DNA of 10,078 bases from an uncultured bacterium (GTDB lineage: Bacteria > Spirochaetota > Brevinematia > DTOW01): NCBI GenBank assembly GCA_937928175.1, contig CALFVP010000047.1, positions 1 to 10,078 on the forward strand, in the 5' to 3' direction. Positions 5,946 through 10,078 of the stretch are shown here, one piece after another; position 1 is the stretch's first letter; every line of letters begins with the position of its first letter. A program made the position numbers and the translations under genes. The notes beneath the pieces were generated by a model. That model was given only the letters and a program-made list of their open reading frames with translations. It did no database searches and was not told where the DNA came from.

Positions 5946-7081
5946 AATTCTCTCCCCTCTACTAAAGGTAGGGTATCATCGTAAACTGTTACCCTATTCC
6001 TACCAGTTTTTTTAGAATTGTAAAGTGCAGTATCAGCTCTTACAAATATTCTTCTAAACATTTCTATATTAGAAGAAGATTCAATATCACTTACTCTAAC
6101 ATCAGCTATTCCTATACTAGGAGTTAAAGTAAGCGATATTTTATCATTAACTTTGAAAACTTCGGAATTAAGTTTTTCCTTTACTTTCAAACAAACATTG
6201 TAAGCATCCTTAAGATCAGTAGAAGGAAAAGCAACTATAAACTCATCACCTCCATACCTTGCTATTATATCAGAAGATCTTTTTATTTCCTGCTTAAGTA
6301 CAGATGCAAAGAACTTCAAAGCTTCATCTCCAACACTATGTCCATACGTGTCATTAACGTGTTTAAAATGATCCAAATCTATCACAGCTAAAGAAAATTT
6401 AGTCCCAAATTTTTTCACTTTATTCATCTCTTCGTAAACTAAGTTTTTGAAATAATGCACGTTATACAAACCAGTAAGACTATCATGAATAGCCTTACTA
6501 AAAAGTTCAGCATTGGTAAATATAGCAGAAGCAATATTCGATATTATGGAAAGACTATAAATATCGTTATCAAAAAATCCTAAACAATTTTTGCCTTTTT
6601 TCGTTTTAATTAACTCAACTATATAAACTATAACATCATCTACAACTACAGGAATAAAAACAGCAGAAAAAGGTTTAATTCCACATATTTTAGCCAAAAT
6701 GGAATCTTTAACTTCATCTTCAGAAAACAGAGTAGGTACCCCTCTTTTCATAGTAATTTCTATCATTTTATACTCTGGAGTGTTTTCATCAACCTTACCA
6801 ATAACGGGAGAAAAATCTTTGTCCACTACCCTATTACTCTTGTAATGAAAAACATCAGAAAACCTAAAACTTCCATCAGAACCAACGTATATAAGTCCAC
6901 CAACATCACTATTCGTTGCTTCTATCATAAACCTAACCATCATAGCCCTAAGAATGTTAACTTCCCTTAAATCCAAAAGTTTTAAAAATTCAGAAAACTC
7001 GTTAACTATCTTTACAGACCTATCTAAGTTTTTAAAAAGTGTTTTAAATTTATGCCTTTTATATATTTCACTTGCTTCCAT
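5942..7081 (-). CDS. Diguanylate cyclase, GAF-like sensor plus GGDEF domain
   Basis: 379 residues. The C-terminal half is a complete GGDEF domain, which makes cyclic di-GMP from two GTP. It starts at DSLTGLYN (200-207). IDLDHFKHVNDTYGH (234-248) provides metal and guanine contacts, followed by GDEAL (251-255) and the active loop GGDEF (277-281). SIGIA (322-326) and ADTALYNSKKTGRNRV (349-364) end the domain. An intact inhibitory site RSSD (268-271) lies five residues before GGDEF, so product feedback is expected. Residues about 25-195 resemble a GAF-type sensor domain; the ligand is unknown. No membrane segment is seen, so the protein is cytoplasmic. There is no EAL or HD-GYP partner. Start ATG at 7079-7081; the upstream ribosome site is weak. 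It appears to be the first gene of a run with orf88 (4-base overlap), recR and a secreted protein. It diverges from aconitase across 257 bases. Confidence 0.93.
   Translation of the reverse strand: MEASEIYKRHKFKTLFKNLDRSVKIVNEFSEFLKLLDLREVNILRAMMVRFMIEATNSDVGGLIYVGSDGSFRFSDVFHYKSNRVVDKDFSPVIGKVDENTPEYKMIEITMKRGVPTLFSEDEVKDSILAKICGIKPFSAVFIPVVVDDVIVYIVELIKTKKGKNCLGFFDNDIYSLSIISNIASAIFTNAELFSKAIHDSLTGLYNVHYFKNLVYEEMNKVKKFGTKFSLAVIDLDHFKHVNDTYGHSVGDEALKFFASVLKQEIKRSSDIIARYGGDEFIVAFPSTDLKDAYNVCLKVKEKLNSEVFKVNDKISLTLTPSIGIADVRVSDIESSSNIEMFRRIFVRADTALYNSKKTGRNRVTVYDDTLPLVEGREL
5951..5958 (-). promoter_or_regulatory. Strong ribosome binding site of the 88-residue gene
   Basis: AGGGGAGA on the minus strand, inside the cyclase coding end and 5 bases before the ATG of the 4-base ATGA overlap. 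It selects the first of two closely spaced ATGs and indicates that the small gene is translated. Confidence 0.7.
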
Positions 7082-7276
7082 TTACTTTTATTTTGAAAAA
7101 CCAAAAAACATCTTTCAACAAAAATATAAAAAACATACCATAAAACTTTCTAGACATCTCAAACTAAAAACTTAACAAAACCTAACACCCCAGTAAAATT
7201 AAACCCACATAACCCTAGTCTATAAAGAACCTAAGTTACTTGTAAAAAGAGTGAGTAGCAAAACTTTCATAGCAAC

Positions 7277-7306
7277 TTGCTTTTAAGGTGTATATACAAC
7301 TAAAAT
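7277..7306 (+). promoter_or_regulatory. Candidate promoter of the aconitase gene
   Basis: TTGCTT (7277-7282) and TAAAAT (7301-7306), 18 bases apart, would give a leader of about 26 bases. Just upstream, TAGCAAAACTT (7256-7266) and TAGCAACTT (7270-7278) form a near direct repeat that could bind a regulator. I saw no gene, riboswitch or strong hairpin in the rest of the divergent gap (7082-7338). Confidence 0.35.
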
Positions 7307-7338
7307 AAAAAACTTAAAACTTTCAAAAGAGAAAGAAT

Positions 7339-9921
7339 ATGAGTAGAATAGACAACGTAAAATTCTTTAGTGTACTTGAGTATATTTCGGAAGAAGAAAT
7401 AAGCAAAAAACCGTTTTCAATAAGGGTACTCATAGAAAACATTGCAAGAAACCTTAAAGAAGAAGGTATGGAAGAAAGATTTCTAAGTGCTGTTATAAAC
7501 TGGAAAGGAAGTAGTGTTAAAAGCGAAGAGATAGGTTTTAAACCCTGTAGAGTTATAATGCAAGACTTTACTGGTGTACCTATAGTAGTTGATCTTGCAG
7601 CAATGAGAGAGAAAGTGAAAGAATTAGGTAAAGATCCGAGTATAGTAAATCCAAGAATTCCAACACACTTGGTAATAGATCACTCTTTGACTGTAGATTA
7701 CTTTGGTACAAACGATGCTTTTGAAAAGAATATCAAAAAAGAATTCGAAAGAAATACTGAAAGGTATGAAATTCTTAAGTGGGCACAAGAAAATTTTTCT
7801 AATTTTAATGTTGTACCCCCAGGAAAAGGTATAATACACCAAATAAACCTTGAATACTTAGCAAAAGTTGTTATAGTTGAAGATGGAGTGGCAAAATACG
7901 AAACACTCATAGGTACAGATTCGCACACTACAATGATAAACGGTTTAGGAGTTTTAGGATGGGGAGTTGGGGGAATAGAAGCAGAAGCAGTAATTCTAGG
8001 ACAACCTTACTTTATGAAATTACCTGAAGTTATAGGAGTAAACATAAAGGGCAAACTTAAGGAAGGAGTAACAGCAACAGATTTAGTACTAACGATAACT
8101 AACCTACTGAGAAAAGTTGGAGTTGTTGATAAATTCGTTGAATTTTTTGGTGAAGGCGTAAAGGAGATGGACGTTGAAACAAGAGCAACAATAGCAAACA
8201 TGGCACCAGAGTACGGAGCAACAATGGGATTTTTTGCAGTAGACGAAAAAACAATAGAGTACCTATACAAAACAGGTAGAAAAAAAGACGAAATAAAAAT
8301 AGCTCAAGAGTACGTTAAAGAACAAAGATTATGGAATTTTGACAATTCCTACGAAAAAATTGAATTCTCCCAGGTTATAGAATTCAACTTAGATGAAGTT
8401 GAACCAACTTTAGCAGGACCTAAAAGACCCCAAGATAAAGTAAGTTTATCGCTAGTAGCAAAGGAGTTTAAAAATTACCTATCGGATCAAAACAAAGAAA
8501 GTAAACTAAAAGATGGTGATATTGTTATAGCTTCAATAACAAGCTGTACAAATACCTCAAATCCCTATTTACTCATTGGAGCAGGAATAGTTGCTAAAAA
8601 AGCTTTTGAAAAAGGACTAAAGGTAAAACCCCACGTTAAAACTTCATTTGCACCAGGTTCAAGAGTAGTGAAAGATTACCTAGAAAAATTAGGACTAAAA
8701 GAGTATTTAGATAAACTTGGTTTCAATATAGTAGGATACGGTTGCACAACATGCATAGGCAACAGCGGACCACTCATAGATTGGGTAGAAAAAGAAATAG
8801 AAAAAAATAACTTAACTGTAGTATCAATAACAAGTGGAAACAGAAACTTTGAAGGAAGAATACACCCTCTAGTAAAAGCAAACTACCTAGCATCTCCTAT
8901 AATGGTTGTAGCATACGCAATAGCAGGTAACATAACAGTAGACATAGAAAAAGACCCCATAGGTTACGACAATAAATCTACCCCAGTATACTTTAAAGAC
9001 ATACTACCATCTCACAAAGAAATACAAGAATACCTACAAAAAATAAACCCAAGAGAAACGTTTACAAAAAATTACAAAGAAATATTCAAAGGTACAAAAG
9101 AATGGGAAGAAATAAAAGTAGAAAAATCAGCACTCTTCAAATGGAAAGAAAATTCAACATACATAAAAAAACCAAATTACTTCGAAAATTTTAACTCAGA
9201 AAAAGGTATTAAAGATATAATAGGAGCTAGAATACTTCTAATTCTTGGGGATTCAATAACAACAGACCACATATCTCCAGCAGGATCAATAAAAGAGAAT
9301 TCACCAGCTGGAGAATACCTAATACAAAAAGGAGTAAAAAAAGATGAATTTAACTCCTACGGAGCAAGAAGAGGAAACCACGAAATTATGATGAGAGGTA
9401 CATTTGCAAACGTAAGGTTAAAAAAACTAATGTTAGACGGAAAAGAAGGTGGATATACTTTAGTCTACAAAGAAAATAAATGGATAGAAACAACAGTATT
9501 TGAAGCATCAATGTACTACAAAGAAAACAACATTCCAGTAGTAATAATAGCCGGAAAAGAATACGGAACAGGAAGCTCAAGAGATTGGGCAGCTAAAGGA
9601 CCATACCTTCTAGGAGTAAAAGCAATAATAGCAGAAAGTTTTGAAAGAATTCATAGAAACAACCTAATATGTATGGGCATAATACCACTAGAATTCATAA
9701 AACCTAAAGAAATTTACAAACTAACAGGTAAAGAAATCATAAACATAAGAAACCTAAACAAAATAAAACCAAAAGACATAATAACCTTGGAAATAGTAAG
9801 AGAAAACGGTACTCACGAAAACATCGATGTAAGATGTAGAATAGATACAGAAAACGAACTAAACATAATAAAAAGCGGCGGAATAATGCAGAAAGTATTA
9901 AAACAACTATTATCCCTTTAA
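7339..9921 (+). CDS. acnA: Aconitate hydratase, AcnA/IRP1 type
   Basis: 860 residues, slightly short for AcnA (about 890 in E. coli) but complete. It interconverts citrate and isocitrate via cis-aconitate in the TCA cycle, feeding 2-oxoglutarate and glutamate synthesis. The N-terminal domains carry the expected motifs: RVLIEN (29-34), MQDFTGVP (74-81), IDHSL (113-117), LIGTDSHTTMINGLGVLGWG (190-209). The [4Fe-4S] cluster ligands are Cys403 in SCTNTSNP and Cys469/Cys472 in GYGCTTCIGNSGP. Their 66- and 3-residue spacing equals that of IRP1-type aconitases. The swivel domain shows GDSITTDHISPAG (637-649), YGARRGN (674-680) and YGTGSSRDWAAKGP (742-755), then SFERIHRNNLICMG (767-780). The order N-terminal domains then swivel domain is AcnA, not AcnB or LeuCD. 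ATG at 7339-7341 follows a purine-rich ribosome site around 7327-7331. Codon use shifts along the gene: the 3' half is strongly A+C-rich. Confidence 0.97.
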   Translation: MSRIDNVKFFSVLEYISEEEISKKPFSIRVLIENIARNLKEEGMEERFLSAVINWKGSSVKSEEIGFKPCRVIMQDFTGVPIVVDLAAMREKVKELGKDPSIVNPRIPTHLVIDHSLTVDYFGTNDAFEKNIKKEFERNTERYEILKWAQENFSNFNVVPPGKGIIHQINLEYLAKVVIVEDGVAKYETLIGTDSHTTMINGLGVLGWGVGGIEAEAVILGQPYFMKLPEVIGVNIKGKLKEGVTATDLVLTITNLLRKVGVVDKFVEFFGEGVKEMDVETRATIANMAPEYGATMGFFAVDEKTIEYLYKTGRKKDEIKIAQEYVKEQRLWNFDNSYEKIEFSQVIEFNLDEVEPTLAGPKRPQDKVSLSLVAKEFKNYLSDQNKESKLKDGDIVIASITSCTNTSNPYLLIGAGIVAKKAFEKGLKVKPHVKTSFAPGSRVVKDYLEKLGLKEYLDKLGFNIVGYGCTTCIGNSGPLIDWVEKEIEKNNLTVVSITSGNRNFEGRIHPLVKANYLASPIMVVAYAIAGNITVDIEKDPIGYDNKSTPVYFKDILPSHKEIQEYLQKINPRETFTKNYKEIFKGTKEWEEIKVEKSALFKWKENSTYIKKPNYFENFNSEKGIKDIIGARILLILGDSITTDHISPAGSIKENSPAGEYLIQKGVKKDEFNSYGARRGNHEIMMRGTFANVRLKKLMLDGKEGGYTLVYKENKWIETTVFEASMYYKENNIPVVIIAGKEYGTGSSRDWAAKGPYLLGVKAIIAESFERIHRNNLICMGIIPLEFIKPKEIYKLTGKEIINIRNLNKIKPKDIITLEIVRENGTHENIDVRCRIDTENELNIIKSGGIMQKVLKQLLSL

Positions 9922-9924
9922 AAA

Positions 9925-10002
9925 AGAAATTATATTTCTTTCTTGAAAAAAGAAATTATATTTCTCTCTTAAAAAAAGAAATTTCATTTCTCTCTTGAAA
10001 CT
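9925..10002. repeat. Three tandem 26-base units, each a small hairpin, after aconitase
   Basis: Units start at 9925, 9951 and 9977 with an exact 26-base period. Each has AGAAAT and ATTTCT around a 3-base loop (TAT, TAT, TTC) followed by a CT-rich tail and an A run. Units 1 and 2 differ at 2 positions. Unit 3 changes the loop and tail but keeps the stem. Unit 1 has the longest stem, 8 pairs (9923-9930 with 9934-9941). The array starts 4 bases after the aconitase stop, so it could end transcription or protect the 3' end. The stems are AT-only apart from one G-C pair, weak for a classic terminator. There are no unique spacers, so it is not a CRISPR array. Confidence 0.75.
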
Positions 10003-10009
10003 AGAGAAA
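9987..10009 (+). other. Alternative hairpin competing with the third repeat
   Basis: TTTCTCT (9987-9993) pairs perfectly with AGAGAAA (10003-10009) around a 9-base loop. It uses the same bases as the 3' arm of the third repeat hairpin, so the two structures exclude each other. An AGGAGG begins 2 bases later. This resembles a simple switch layout, but with AT-rich arms it may be chance. Confidence 0.3.
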
Positions 10010-10010
10010 C

Positions 10011-10078
10011 AGGAGGTTTTCCCATAGCCGCTTACAATGTACCTAGTAGAACTGTTATAAACATTGAGCCCTTAACTT
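10011..10078 (+). other. Perfect AGGAGG followed by an open frame without a normal start codon, cut by the window end
   Basis: AGGAGG (10011-10016) is the best Shine-Dalgarno match in the window, yet the codon at normal spacing (7 bases) is ATA at 10024. From there the frame is open to the edge (18 codons, IAAYNVPSRTVINIEPLT); it is also open upstream back to a stop at 9970. An ATG at 10037 in another frame gives only MYLVELL and stops. The stretch is about 40 percent G+C, higher than its surroundings. It may be the start of a repeat element, a decayed gene, or non-coding sequence; I do not recognise it. Confidence 0.2.

Noticed and set aside
7082..7338. A c-di-GMP or other riboswitch, or a small gene, in the divergent gap
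   Set aside because: No recognisable riboswitch core or strong stem was found. The short open frame that runs in from the cyclase start is antisense and lacks a ribosome site and protein-like composition.
7624..8270. Antisense open frames inside aconitase
   Set aside because: They lie wholly within a strongly conserved gene in other frames, with no translation signals or recognisable product.
9925..10002. Possible CRISPR array from three regular repeats
   Set aside because: The 26-base units are directly adjacent with no variable spacers, and no cas gene is present.

Overview
The window is compact, AT-rich bacterial chromosome (roughly one third G+C by eye). It carries one partial and eight complete protein genes. 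The proteins are rich in Lys, Ile, Glu and Phe. One predicted secreted, barrel-like protein suggests a two-membrane cell envelope, and the Lys/Ile/Glu bias would fit a moderately thermophilic or low-GC lineage such as a deep-branching spirochaete relative. That placement is only a guess. No rRNA, tRNA, transposase, phage gene or CRISPR array was seen.

Layout. At the left edge, on the + strand, is the C-terminal part of a sodium:solute symporter. Its 3' end overlaps the 3' end of the first of seven minus-strand genes. Read in the direction of transcription (right to left), these form two blocks. The first is a tight run: GAF-GGDEF diguanylate cyclase, an unrecognised 88-residue protein, RecR, and a secreted Phe-rich protein that looks like an outer-membrane barrel. 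These genes overlap by 4 bases or are separated by 17 and 1 bases, so they look like one operon. The second block has wider gaps (52, 69 and 105 bases) with candidate promoters: a LexA-like repressor whose autoproteolysis residues seem to be missing, 2-isopropylmalate synthase (leuA), and homoserine dehydrogenase (hom). To the right, diverging from the cyclase across a 257-base gap, is a full-length AcnA-type aconitase on the + strand.

After aconitase come three tandem 26-base units, each a small hairpin. They are followed by a more GC-rich stretch with a perfect AGGAGG and a frame that stays open to the window edge but has no normal start codon.

Functionally the window combines core metabolism (leucine, threonine/methionine, citrate to isocitrate) with DNA repair (RecR), a LexA-fold regulator and c-di-GMP signalling. 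No obviously new defence or mobile system is visible. The most interesting points are the degenerate LexA-like protein with a palindrome over its own promoter, the cyclase-orf88-recR-barrel operon, the hairpin array, and an A+C bias on one strand that ignores gene direction.
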